DNA of 6,496 bases from SAR324 cluster bacterium (GTDB lineage: Bacteria; Bdellovibrionota; UBA2361; JAAZON01), in contig JAAZON010000654.1 of the NCBI GenBank assembly GCA_012797725.1, positions 1-6,496 of the forward strand. The letters run 5' to 3'. A program made the translations under genes and the position numbers. The notes beneath the pieces are model-generated. The model was not told the DNA's origin, ran no database searches, and saw only the letters and a list, made by a program, of their open reading frames with translations. Positions 1-6,069 of the stretch are shown piece after piece. Each line of letters starts with the position of its first letter. Within the stretch, counting starts at the first letter, position 1.

Positions 1-31
1 AAATTGTCCGGCCGAAGTTACGGTTTTTATA

Positions 32-88
32 TTGGAAAGTGCCTAAAAATTGGCATTATCTTTACAATTCTTGAAAAATAGGCATAAT
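32..88 (+). promoter_or_regulatory. Tandem sigma70-like promoter candidates upstream of rpsU
   Basis: Two promoter-like units lie one after the other. The first has TTGGAA at 32-37, a 16-base spacer and CATTAT at 54-59. The second has TTTACA at 61-66, a 16-base spacer and CATAAT at 83-88; each of its two hexamers matches consensus at five of six positions. Both elements of the second unit sit exactly 29 bases after those of the first. The -10 regions lie in an imperfect direct repeat, AAAAATwGGCATwAT, at 45-59 and 74-88. Transcription from the second would start near 95 and give a leader of about 130 nt before rpsU. This is assigned by eye only; the second unit is the stronger. Confidence 0.4.
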
Positions 89-126
89 TTTGAGCGTTTT
101 GACGCTATAGGAACTATTCGAATTTG

Positions 127-169
127 CCCAAGCCTCCGCTATAGGTAGGAAGTTTGGGGTGCATTTTTT
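127..169 (+). terminator. Hairpin plus T-run: terminator or attenuator in the rpsU leader
   Basis: CCCAA at 127-131 can pair with TTGGG at 154-158. Inside it, CCTCC at 133-137 can pair with GGTAGG at 144-149 with one bulged T, closing a six-base loop. A run of six T follows at 164-169, five bases after the stem. This is the form of a rho-independent terminator, though the stem has an internal bulge and loop. It may end transcription from a gene left of the window. If the promoters at 32-88 are real it would sit inside the rpsU leader as an attenuator. The window does not decide between these. Confidence 0.38.
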
Positions 170-214
170 ATATTTGAATTAATTGCAGACAATGTTCTTA
201 AGCATATTAAAGAC

Positions 215-220
215 GAGGTG
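215..220 (+). promoter_or_regulatory. Ribosome binding site deciding the TTG start of rpsU
   Basis: GAGGTG is a six-base match to the anti-Shine-Dalgarno complement, placed five bases before the TTG at 226. It is the main reason to prefer this unusual start over the internal ATG at 337. CCTC at 133-136 in the upstream hairpin could pair with the GAGG core, a possible but weak leader interaction. Confidence 0.7.
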
Positions 221-225
221 AAAAT

Positions 226-537
226 TTGAACGATAAGGAAAATTCAGAGAACCAACCTGAAGAGCAGGAAGAGAGCTCACTTGCTCCGCAATACGTGCAG
301 ACGGGTGGTTTTGGTGAAAGACAAAGAGCCTCTGCGATGGAGGTAGTAGTTGAGCATAATCTTGAGAAGGCGATGAAAATTCTCAAGCGTAAGTTGATCA
401 AAGAAGGGCTTTTTAAAGAACTTAAATCTCGCCGTTACTTCGAGAAACCTTGTGAGCGAAGGAAACGAAAATCCAAAGAATCAATAAAGAAGATTAGAAA
501 AGAAGAAGCTCGTTCCAAGAAGAACCCTTATTTTTGA
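226..537 (+). CDS. rpsU: 30S ribosomal protein S21 (bS21) with acidic N-terminal extension
   Basis: Residues 38-103 match the S21 family: a start resembling the E. coli protein, an amphipathic helix (KAMKILKRKLIKEG), then the characteristic RRYFEKPCERRKRK stretch and a Lys/Arg-rich C-terminal helix that binds 16S rRNA. S21 sits on the small-subunit platform near the anti-Shine-Dalgarno end and helps initiation. E. coli S21 is about 71 residues; this protein is 103 because of a 37-residue Glu/Gln/Ser-rich leader. I chose the TTG at 226 because GAGGTG lies at 215-220, five bases upstream, a very good ribosome binding site, and an in-frame stop at 208-210 blocks any longer start. An internal ATG at 337, with a weak AGAG eight bases upstream, would give a canonical-length 66-residue S21. 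The family call is firm; which start is used is less so. Confidence 0.93.
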   Translation: MNDKENSENQPEEQEESSLAPQYVQTGGFGERQRASAMEVVVEHNLEKAMKILKRKLIKEGLFKELKSRRYFEKPCERRKRKSKESIKKIRKEEARSKKNPYF

Positions 538-743
538 TTTTTAGTAATAAAAATTGAAAAATCGGTATTTTTTTGTAGATTGCTTAGGCAATAGGTCAGG
601 ATTTTTTCTGCGTTTGTGCAGAATTAAGTACTTGAGATATCTCTGCTTCCTTTTGGGTCAAATTGCTGCTTAAAACTACAGTAATTTTGGGGATCAAAAC
701 CCTTGCACACTGTAGAATTTTGACGTAGCAAAGAGTAAGTACA
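538..743. other. rpsU-lptF intergenic region with several dyads
   Basis: No gene is seen in these 206 bases. AAAAAT at 557-562 can pair with ATTTTT at 567-572 and is followed by more T, a weak AT-only terminator candidate for rpsU. ATTGC-TTAG-GCAAT at 579-592 is a perfect five-base-pair hairpin with a tetraloop. TTCTGC at 606-611 pairs with GCAGAA at 618-623. GAGATATCTC at 634-643 is a perfect palindrome. CTACAGT at 676-682 pairs with ACTGTAG at 709-715. No convincing promoter for lptF was found by eye; TTGGGT at 653-658 with TACAGT at 677-682 is the best and is poor. Confidence 0.5.
676..715. repeat. Inverted repeat upstream of lptF
   Basis: Seven-base arms CTACAGT (676-682) and ACTGTAG (709-715) are perfect inverted complements separated by 26 bases. 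The interior can fold again, either TTTTG (685-689) with CAAAA (695-699) or GGG (690-692) with CCC (700-702), so two exclusive inner hairpins are possible. The element ends 28 bases before the lptF start codon, where it could be an operator or a leader RNA structure. Its role is not known. Confidence 0.45.
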
Positions 744-2012
744 TTGAAGATCTTAAGCCGCTACATAATTAAAGAATCTCTCCTTTTCTTTGGGATTACT
801 TTGTTTGCATTTACAGCGGTGCTCCTTACTGTTCAGATGCTTCGATTCGCCTCACTGATAATTAACAAGGGAGTGGGATTTTATCAGATAGCAAAAGTTT
901 TCATATCCATAATTCCAACCTTCTTGGAGATTGCTGTTCCCATGGCAGCGCTTTTAGGGGTTATGCTTGCCTTTGCTCGTCTTTCAGGTGATTCAGAAAT
1001 AGTCGTAATGCGCTCAAGTGGCGTTAGTCTTTTTCAGCTAATCTGGCCCGTGACCGTTTTTGCCTGCTTTGTTCTAATTATTAGTCTTTGCGTTTCAATA
1101 TATCTTCGCCCATGGGGTTATGCCCATTTGAATAAGACACTTTTTGAAATAGCCAGGTCACGAACTATCGCCGGTCTTGATCCGGGAGTATTCAATAAAC
1201 TGGGTAATTTAACCGTTTATGCAGAAGGAATAAAGCATCACTCCGGTATTCTAAGCAGAGTGCTCATAAATGACCGGCGAGATCCACAACATGCTAGAAT
1301 CATAATTGCTCAGTCAGGACGAATCCTTTCAAATGAAGAAACAAGAACTATCACATTCGATTTATTTGACGGTGATATTCACGAAATTATAGAAGGCAAA
1401 TATATTGTCACCACTTTTGACACAAACAATCTTGAAATGAACTCAGATGAGTTGTTGGCAAATGATGGGAAGCCAACCTCTCAGAAGTCTCAAGAAATGA
1501 GTATTGTCGAACTCAATGAAAGATCCCAGCGTCTTGCTCTTAAATTAGCAGAATTCCAATCTTTGCCAGATCATAATGATGATTCTCTTAAGAAAATTTT
1601 TGGTGATGAGGCAGATTCCGTAACTGAGGTTGTCAAAAAGATGAATAAACTCTCATTAGAAATAGGACGCCGCTCATCCATTCCTTTTGCATCGTTCTTG
1701 TTAGTATTCTTGGGAATGCCTCTCGGAGTTCATCCTCCTCGTACGCAACGGACTTGGGGCATTGGTTTATCTTCAGTTCTGGGTCTTGTTGTTTTCGTGG
1801 TCTATTACGGTATTCTGTCCATTGGAATGGCAATGGCTGAGGGCAATAGCATTAATCCTTACGTCGCCTTATGGTTTCCGAATTTCATAGCATTAAGTGC
1901 TTCGGCCGTGTTCACCTGGAAAATAGCAAGCGAATCTTGGCAGTCAGTGGCAGATGGGGCGTTAATCACCCTGCAACGTTTCACATCAGAAACACGGGGA
2001 AGGTTGCGATGA
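744..2012 (+). CDS. lptF: LPS export ABC transporter permease LptF
   Basis: LptF is an inner-membrane subunit of LptB2FG, which extracts lipopolysaccharide from the inner membrane and passes it to the periplasmic bridge. The 422-residue protein has the YjgP/YjgQ family layout: membrane segments near residues 12-34, 58-78 and 99-121, a periplasmic beta-jellyroll-like region about 130-250, then membrane segments near 312-330, 338-360 and 377-395. The DSEIVVMRSSGVS stretch at 83-95 is the conserved coupling-helix region that contacts the ATPase LptB. It is longer than E. coli LptF (366 residues), mainly from a polar stretch at about 235-308 before the fourth membrane segment. The TTG start at 744 has AAAGAG at 730-735 eight bases upstream, and an in-frame stop at 726-728 rules out earlier starts. 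It overlaps lptG by ATGA. No LptB gene is present here. Confidence 0.9.
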   Translation: MKILSRYIIKESLLFFGITLFAFTAVLLTVQMLRFASLIINKGVGFYQIAKVFISIIPTFLEIAVPMAALLGVMLAFARLSGDSEIVVMRSSGVSLFQLIWPVTVFACFVLIISLCVSIYLRPWGYAHLNKTLFEIARSRTIAGLDPGVFNKLGNLTVYAEGIKHHSGILSRVLINDRRDPQHARIIIAQSGRILSNEETRTITFDLFDGDIHEIIEGKYIVTTFDTNNLEMNSDELLANDGKPTSQKSQEMSIVELNERSQRLALKLAEFQSLPDHNDDSLKKIFGDEADSVTEVVKKMNKLSLEIGRRSSIPFASFLLVFLGMPLGVHPPRTQRTWGIGLSSVLGLVVFVVYYGILSIGMAMAEGNSINPYVALWFPNFIALSASAVFTWKIASESWQSVADGALITLQRFTSETRGRLR

Positions 2013-3100
2013 ATATCTTGCATAGGTATATTCTCAATCAATTCTTACGTACCTTTGCACTGTGTTTGGCTGGACTCGTATTCTTGTTCCTTGTTTTCGA
2101 TTTCATGGATCGAATAGATAACATACTTGGCGAAGACATATCAGTTTTCACCGTGCTCTCTTACTTTTTGTTTAAGATTCCCATGACACTAACCTTGATG
2201 CTTCCTGTAGCTGGATTAACATCAACACTTCTTACCTTCGGCCTACTGTCAAAGAACTCTGAAATTACAGCCATGAGATCCGCTGGGATAAGAGTATTTT
2301 GGCTTGCCAAGCCTGTTTTGATCGCAGGTCTGGTCTTAAGCCTCGTCGGACTGCTCCTTAATGAAACTCTCGTTCCCTACTCACAGCAACGATCAAAGGA
2401 TATCTACAACATTGACATTAAACAAAAAGATCGGCGCGGGAGTTATAGCGAGTCAAACATATGGTGGCGTGAAGGTAACTCATTCTTTTTTGCATCTCTT
2501 TTCGACTCTCGAGTAAAGAGTTTTCTGGATCTGCTCCAACTTCAAGTGGATAATGATTTTCGCATAACGGAAAGGATCGATGCCGCTCAAACTAAATGGG
2601 TTAACGAAGAACTCGGCTGGACAATGGAAAACGGCACTGAGTACAACTTCGAAAACAGAACGGCCCCAACCGTAAACAAATTCTCTAGATTCCCACTTCC
2701 CATTTCAAAACAGCCAAAAGATCTTTTTGATTATACAACCGATCCCCAGTTAATGAGCTTTCGGCAACTTCGAAAGTTTATGCACCAACAAGTGGCGAAT
2801 GGACTAAATGTGCGTGGTTATCTTACCGATCTTCATCAAAAAATAGCTTTTCCATTTGTCAACTTTATAGTGATTCTAGTCGCGCTCCCTTTCTCACTGA
2901 AACCCGCACGAAGTGGAAGCATGGCTAGCAGTTTCATAGTAGGTATGGCTTTAGGCTTCACCTATTATGCCGTACATTCATTTAGTATCGCACTTGGACG
3001 AGCTGAACTTTACCCTCCTATCTTGGCAGCTTGGATGGCTAATATACTGCTTGGGGTGATGGGGACAATATTGAATATTGGAGCCGAATCACCTAATTAG
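2009..3100 (+). CDS. lptG: LPS export ABC transporter permease LptG
   Basis: LptG is the second permease of LptB2FG and pairs with LptF in the inner membrane. The 363 residues match E. coli LptG (360) in length. Membrane segments lie near residues 12-32, 53-80 and 101-120, a periplasmic jellyroll-like domain about 125-245, then membrane segments near 278-297, 305-327 and 335-355. NSEITAMRSAGI at 83-94 is the conserved coupling-helix region. The reading frame is open back to 1871, but I chose the ATG at 2009: its TG is shared with the lptF stop TGA (ATGA overlap), GGGGAAGG at 1996-2003 is a strong ribosome site five bases upstream, and the protein then begins with the usual LHRYIL-type N-terminus. 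The overlap suggests coupled translation and equal amounts of F and G. Which of the pair is F and which is G rests on gene order and resemblance. Confidence 0.9.
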   Translation: MNILHRYILNQFLRTFALCLAGLVFLFLVFDFMDRIDNILGEDISVFTVLSYFLFKIPMTLTLMLPVAGLTSTLLTFGLLSKNSEITAMRSAGIRVFWLAKPVLIAGLVLSLVGLLLNETLVPYSQQRSKDIYNIDIKQKDRRGSYSESNIWWREGNSFFFASLFDSRVKSFLDLLQLQVDNDFRITERIDAAQTKWVNEELGWTMENGTEYNFENRTAPTVNKFSRFPLPISKQPKDLFDYTTDPQLMSFRQLRKFMHQQVANGLNVRGYLTDLHQKIAFPFVNFIVILVALPFSLKPARSGSMASSFIVGMALGFTYYAVHSFSIALGRAELYPPILAAWMANILLGVMGTILNIGAESPN

Positions 3101-3411
3101 TTTTTTGAGCAATCCGAAGGACAAGAGTTTGCATTTTCAGCACAAGGGCAACCTTGCCCCATACAAACAATTTCTTCACATTGCCCATTTCCACATAAAT
3201 CTTCACACAAGCGCCCCTTCGAAGACTCTTCTGAATGTTTAACAAAGACTTGGCCCTCCGAATTGACACACTTAGAAGGTATTGTTTTCAGCATTTGCCC
3301 ATTTTCTGCGACACATTCTTCATATGAATTTGATGCCAACACTGGATGAGTACATGCTGATAAATATAAGAACTCTAACAATAAGAACAACCCAAAAATA
3401 ATAACTCTCAT
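3097..3411 (-). CDS. Small cysteine-rich lipoprotein of unknown function
   Basis: The 104-residue product starts with a hydrophobic signal peptide (residues 2-16) and a lipobox L17-S-A-C20, so it should be lipid-anchored at Cys20 after signal peptidase II cleavage. The mature part has ten further cysteines at 33, 48, 69, 73, 78, 83, 88, 90, 97 and 101. Two parts can be seen: residues 30-57 (YEECVAENGQ...KCVNSEGQVF) resemble a short motif recurring in small bacterial secreted proteins, and residues 69-101 (CGNGQCEE...CPCAEN...CPSDC) resemble the CGNGxCE/CPxDC motif of many secreted modules, where the cysteines probably form disulfides. I do not know its function. Its start has a very strong site, GGGGGAGGGG (minus strand of 3418-3427). 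It overlaps the lptG stop by four bases and diverges from the hexokinase-like gene. Thr follows Cys20, so an inner-membrane retention Asp is absent. Confidence 0.8.
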   Translation of the reverse strand: MRVIIFGLFLLLEFLYLSACTHPVLASNSYEECVAENGQMLKTIPSKCVNSEGQVFVKHSEESSKGRLCEDLCGNGQCEEIVCMGQGCPCAENANSCPSDCSKN

Positions 3412-3417
3412 TTGTTA

Positions 3418-3427
3418 CCCCTCCCCC
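3418..3427 (-). promoter_or_regulatory. Unusually purine-rich ribosome binding site of the lipoprotein gene
   Basis: Read on the minus strand this is GGGGGAGGGG, preceded by six A and followed by TAACAA and the ATG at 3411. It is the richest Shine-Dalgarno-like stretch in the window and suggests that the small lipoprotein is translated strongly when its mRNA is made. Confidence 0.6.
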
Positions 3428-3495
3428 TTTTTTGTTAAAAAGCCCTCTTAACAGTTATGCCTCACAAAGGCACATTGTTAATCCTTCTTTGAACA

Positions 3496-3510
3496 ATATT
3501 AGCGTAATAT
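3496..3510. promoter_or_regulatory. 15-bp perfect dyad, operator candidate
   Basis: ATATTA-GCG-TAATAT is a perfect inverted repeat with a three-base centre. It lies in the divergent region between the lipoprotein gene (start 3411) and the hexokinase-like gene (start 3635). Just to its left, ATTGTT (3474-3479) and AACAAT (3492-3497) form a second inverted pair that runs into it. The position and symmetry fit a dimeric regulator acting on one or both genes. No clear promoter hexamers could be matched around it, and no regulator gene is in the window. Confidence 0.35.
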
Positions 3511-3634
3511 CCATGGGTGTACAGAGTCGAAGAAGCCTCCCTTACACAAGGTGCGCGAAACGCGTGTGGAACGCAAACAGTTGTTTTTGCAATCTCAACA
3601 TAGTAAAGGATTATTTAATTCTTTGGGAGACTTT

Positions 3635-4972
3635 ATGAGTGAAATAGGAGCAATTCTCAATTCGTTTTTGTCATACACGAATTTTTTAAAACTCGTTGAT
3701 AGTGCTGGCCTAGCTGCGGCAAATGCTGGTAACAAAAATGTCAGGCCAACTCTTGCTTGCGATCCAAGCTTCATCCCTGTCACATCAAAGCCAGACCAAG
3801 AAAACACTATTATTCTTGGTGTTGACGTTGGTGGAACCCATGTTAAGTGCGGTCTGCGCAGCATAAACAATTCTAAAATCTTGTGGTCAGAATTGGCAGA
3901 TATAAGCAATGACTCGCTTAAGGACAACTCATTTCAAGGAACCTTGATGCAGCGAATGACAAAAGAGCTTGCTCGTCGCCTGGTGCTAAAGCTTGAAGAA
4001 AGAAACATCCCAAAGGTGAACGTAGCTGGGATTGGGGTAGTATGGTCTAATCAGCTTGTAAGTTCCATTATCGATCCTTTGTCCTCAGAGGGAACAAGAG
4101 GAGTCACAGGTGTTGTCTCAGGAAAAGGTGAGGGTACTGCTTACCGAAAATGTGAGTGGTGGAATGAAGATCTGGAAGATGGCCATGATATTGGTACAAT
4201 GTTCCTAGAAGCTTTTCGTGAAGCTGGTCTTAAGCCAAAAAGTTTTGTAATCGGAAATGATACTATTTTTACCTGCAAGGCTATAAATGGTGCCGACGCT
4301 GGGATGGTAGCATCCACCGGGGCAAATTGCACAATTATTCCCTCAGGAAAGCAAATTTTATGTAATTCTGAGTCGGGTGGTTTCTTCGAAATCCCAAGTG
4401 AGTATCTCGCGAATCTCTGCTCCCCAGGGCATAACATTGTGAAGCTAGAAGATGCCATGGCAGGCGTGGGTCTTCCTGGTCTCTTCTTAGAGTATATAAG
4501 AATCGTGGCATCAAAGAATATTTCCTCACTTAAACCTATTGGGGCCTTTCTGGAGGAACTCCCTGCTTCCAAACGTTGGAATTACTTTGTTGGACAAGAT
4601 ATGTCTGCCCTGCTTGATGGCAATATTGGTTTATTCTTAAGAGGGAAAGATAAGTCTTTCGACTCCATTGAAGCCCAAAATGAGCTAACCCTAATTGCTT
4701 CTGAATTTGCCAGGGTAGGTGGCGCCTTTGCTGCCCTTATGGCATATATTTCAATTTTCAACCAGTTAACAGAAAAAGATGAATTCTTAATTGCACTCGA
4801 TAGTAGTCAGTCTCGCTTTGTCAGAGGATACTTCGAATCAATGCAGCGAACCCTTACACACATCCTTGCTGCAAAAGGAAAGAAAGCGCGAATTGAACTG
4901 CTGAAACCCCAGGGCGAAATTGCAGTCCCAATGGTGGGAGTTGTTAGGGCAGTAAACGATTTCCTTCTCTAA
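3635..4972 (+). CDS. Hexokinase-family (ASKHA fold) sugar kinase-like protein
   Basis: The 445-residue protein follows the eukaryotic-type hexokinase layout, not that of ROK glucokinases. Seen in order: phosphate-1 motif [14 protein letters not shown] (61-74); AGIGVVWSN (131-139) at the place of the LGFTFSYP strand; [14 protein letters not shown] (181-194) matching the hexokinase EGHDVV helix; GNDT with putative catalytic Asp209; phosphate-2 motif [13 protein letters not shown] (222-234); NSESGG (244-249), like NxEWG; PGHN at 264; and an adenosine-loop candidate IALDSSQS (386-393). It should use ATP to phosphorylate a sugar or related substrate in the cytoplasm. The Thr-Lys that contacts glucose just before the EGHD helix is replaced by a WWNEDL context after an inserted Gly/Ser-rich stretch (148-170), so glucose may not be the substrate. 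I chose the ATG at 3635 because GGGAG (3625-3629) lies five bases upstream; a GTG at 3551 has no such site. Its stop overlaps the rpsI stop by four bases. Confidence 0.78.
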   Translation: MSEIGAILNSFLSYTNFLKLVDSAGLAAANAGNKNVRPTLACDPSFIPVTSKPDQENTIILGVDVGGTHVKCGLRSINNSKILWSELADISNDSLKDNSFQGTLMQRMTKELARRLVLKLEERNIPKVNVAGIGVVWSNQLVSSIIDPLSSEGTRGVTGVVSGKGEGTAYRKCEWWNEDLEDGHDIGTMFLEAFREAGLKPKSFVIGNDTIFTCKAINGADAGMVASTGANCTIIPSGKQILCNSESGGFFEIPSEYLANLCSPGHNIVKLEDAMAGVGLPGLFLEYIRIVASKNISSLKPIGAFLEELPASKRWNYFVGQDMSALLDGNIGLFLRGKDKSFDSIEAQNELTLIASEFARVGGAFAALMAYISIFNQLTEKDEFLIALDSSQSRFVRGYFESMQRTLTHILAAKGKKARIELLKPQGEIAVPMVGVVRAVNDFLL

Positions 4973-5388
4973 CGTTTTGAGAACTGTGGCCGCTTTCTTG
5001 CCTTGTGGCGACCAAACTTCTTGCGTTCCACTTCGCGAGCATCACGAGTAACCAACCCTTCAGCACGAAGGGTTTTTCTGTTGGCTTCATCCATCTTAAT
5101 AAGAGCCCTCGCAATACCATGGCGAATTGCCCCTGCCTGACCAGAAAGACCTCCACCATTAGCTATGACGTTCACATCCAGCTTATCCAGCTGGTTTGTA
5201 GCTTCTAAAGATTGCTTGGCAATTTGCTGGAGTACTGCTCGACCGAAATATTCTTGGAAAGGTTTGCCATTCACTACAATCTTGCCCTCGCCTGGTTTTA
5301 GGAACACACGCGCGATAGCTCTCTTTCTTTTCCCAACACAGTGGATAACACCACCTTTGGACGAACCTTTTTCAACTTCTTTTCTCAT
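4969..5388 (-). CDS. rpsI: 30S ribosomal protein S9 (uS9)
   Basis: This 139-residue protein has the S9 core [23 protein letters not shown] starting at residue 19 (GKRKxAxARV type), then [19 protein letters not shown] at 78-96 and the basic tail ending [11 protein letters not shown]. The C-terminal Ser-Lys-Arg is the conserved tail that reaches the anticodon arm of P-site tRNA. E. coli S9 is 130 residues, so the length is normal with a slightly longer N-terminus. It starts 10 bases after the rplM stop, and only a weak GAG lies before its ATG, so it is probably translated from the shared rplM-rpsI mRNA. Its TAG stop overlaps the TAA stop of the convergent kinase-like gene, leaving no room for an intergenic terminator. 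Confidence 0.96.
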   Translation of the reverse strand: MRKEVEKGSSKGGVIHCVGKRKRAIARVFLKPGEGKIVVNGKPFQEYFGRAVLQQIAKQSLEATNQLDKLDVNVIANGGGLSGQAGAIRHGIARALIKMDEANRKTLRAEGLVTRDAREVERKKFGRHKARKRPQFSKR

Positions 5389-5398
5389 AAATCACTCA

Positions 5399-5854
5399 CT
5401 AAGCCGAACGTCGAGCATATTTTAATTCATAAGGCTGGGGCATTTGTGCAGCATGTGGATGCTCTGTCCCAACGTAAACTTTTAATTTATTTATTGTTTG
5501 ATGACCCAGGGCTCCTTTCGGTATCATTCCCTTAACCGCAGCTTTTAATACTCTATCAGGATGTTTTTTGAAGAGAGTCTCAGCAACAATTCCCTTGATG
5601 CCCCCCGGAAAGCCAGTGTGATGATAATAAATCTTTTGTGAGGTTTTCTTTCCTGTAAAGACAGCCTTTTCAGCATTCACCACAACAACAAAGTCGCCAC
5701 CATCAACATGTTTTGTAAATTCAGGGCGATTTTTACCCCGAATAATAGCTGCAACTTCAGACGCCAATCTTCCCACTGGAACTCCCGTCGCATCAATTAA
5801 TAGCCACCGGGAGGCAGACTTAGCTTCTTCTTTCGATTGAAAGTAAGTTCCCAT
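5399..5854 (-). CDS. rplM: 50S ribosomal protein L13 (uL13)
   Basis: This 151-residue product matches L13: WLLIDATGVPVGRLASEVA near the N-terminus, a HVDGGDFVVVVNAEK core, KIYYHHTGFPGGIK in the middle, MIPKGALGHQTINKLKVYVG and a TEHPHAAQMPQPYEL end. L13 is an early-assembling large-subunit protein. A TTG at 5860 would add two residues, but the ATG at 5854 is better: a GAG on the minus strand sits about seven bases upstream of it, whereas it abuts the TTG directly. L13 followed by S9 is the standard bacterial operon order, and here the two genes are only 10 bases apart. A promoter candidate lies just upstream. Confidence 0.96.
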   Translation of the reverse strand: MGTYFQSKEEAKSASRWLLIDATGVPVGRLASEVAAIIRGKNRPEFTKHVDGGDFVVVVNAEKAVFTGKKTSQKIYYHHTGFPGGIKGIVAETLFKKHPDRVLKAAVKGMIPKGALGHQTINKLKVYVGTEHPHAAQMPQPYELKYARRSA

Positions 5855-6069
5855 AAACAACTCATTTTACAAAGTTTCAAGACCGGAAAGATTAGCATAA
5901 GCCTCTGAAAAAGCAAACAAATGGGCAGCGATCTAGCTTGAAAAATCCCTCTTAAGTCCTGTCTTTAGAACTAATCAGTTGAAATTATTAGAAGTATATT
6001 GGACTATATGCCTTCAAGTTATGCATAATTAATAGGTTCTCTGTAAGAACTATTTCCACTATTGGCCTT
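5855..6069. other. Divergent promoter region between rplM and the AarF/UbiB gene
   Basis: No gene is seen in these 215 bases. The left half holds the rplM promoter candidate. For the rightward gene, TTGGAC at 5999-6004 with CATAAT at 6024-6029 (19-base spacing) is a weak promoter candidate, and the -10 overlaps the perfect palindrome TTATGCATAA at 6019-6028. TTAGAA occurs twice, at 5965-5970 and 5988-5993. Confidence 0.4.
5889..5916 (-). promoter_or_regulatory. Promoter candidate for rplM-rpsI
   Basis: On the minus strand, TTGCTT (5916-5911) and TAATCT (5894-5889) are separated by 16 bases, and TGC directly precedes the -10, giving an extended -10 form. Transcription would begin near 5882 and leave a leader of roughly 28 nt before the L13 start. 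This was judged by eye. Confidence 0.42.

Noticed and set aside
1..81. Open frame from base 1 to a TAG at 79-81, possibly the end of an upstream gene
   Set aside because: Twenty-six codons with no recognisable motif, and another frame is also open to base 74. This is too little to call a gene; it also overlaps the promoter candidates.
1871..2008. In-frame 46-residue N-terminal extension of LptG starting at ATG 1871
   Set aside because: It lies entirely over the lptF C-terminus, has no fitting ribosome site, and the ATG at 2009 has a strong GGGGAAGG site and an ATGA junction with the canonical protein start.
3066..3080. CAATATT-G-AATATTG perfect dyad near the lptG end
   Set aside because: It lies inside coding sequence for ILNIG and the one-base centre leaves only a weak AT-rich hairpin; likely chance.
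3093..3106. CTAATTAG palindrome plus six T at the lptG stop as a terminator
   Set aside because: The palindrome has no loop and is only AT-rich; no stem of useful strength precedes the T-run.
3551..3634. GTG start adding 28 residues to the kinase-like protein
   Set aside because: No ribosome site before the GTG; GGGAG sits five bases before the ATG at 3635. The added residues do not resemble a domain.
4141..4572. Antisense open frame of 143 codons inside the kinase-like gene
   Set aside because: It is a shadow of a well-supported gene on the other strand, with no motif and no ribosome site.
3635..4972. ROK-family glucokinase or transcriptional repressor
   Set aside because: The CxCGxxGC zinc motif of ROK proteins is absent, there is no DNA-binding helix-turn-helix at the N-terminus, and the GHD/NDT/STG order follows hexokinase.
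5165..5535. Plus-strand open frames across rpsI and rplM
   Set aside because: Both regions encode unmistakable S9 and L13 on the minus strand.
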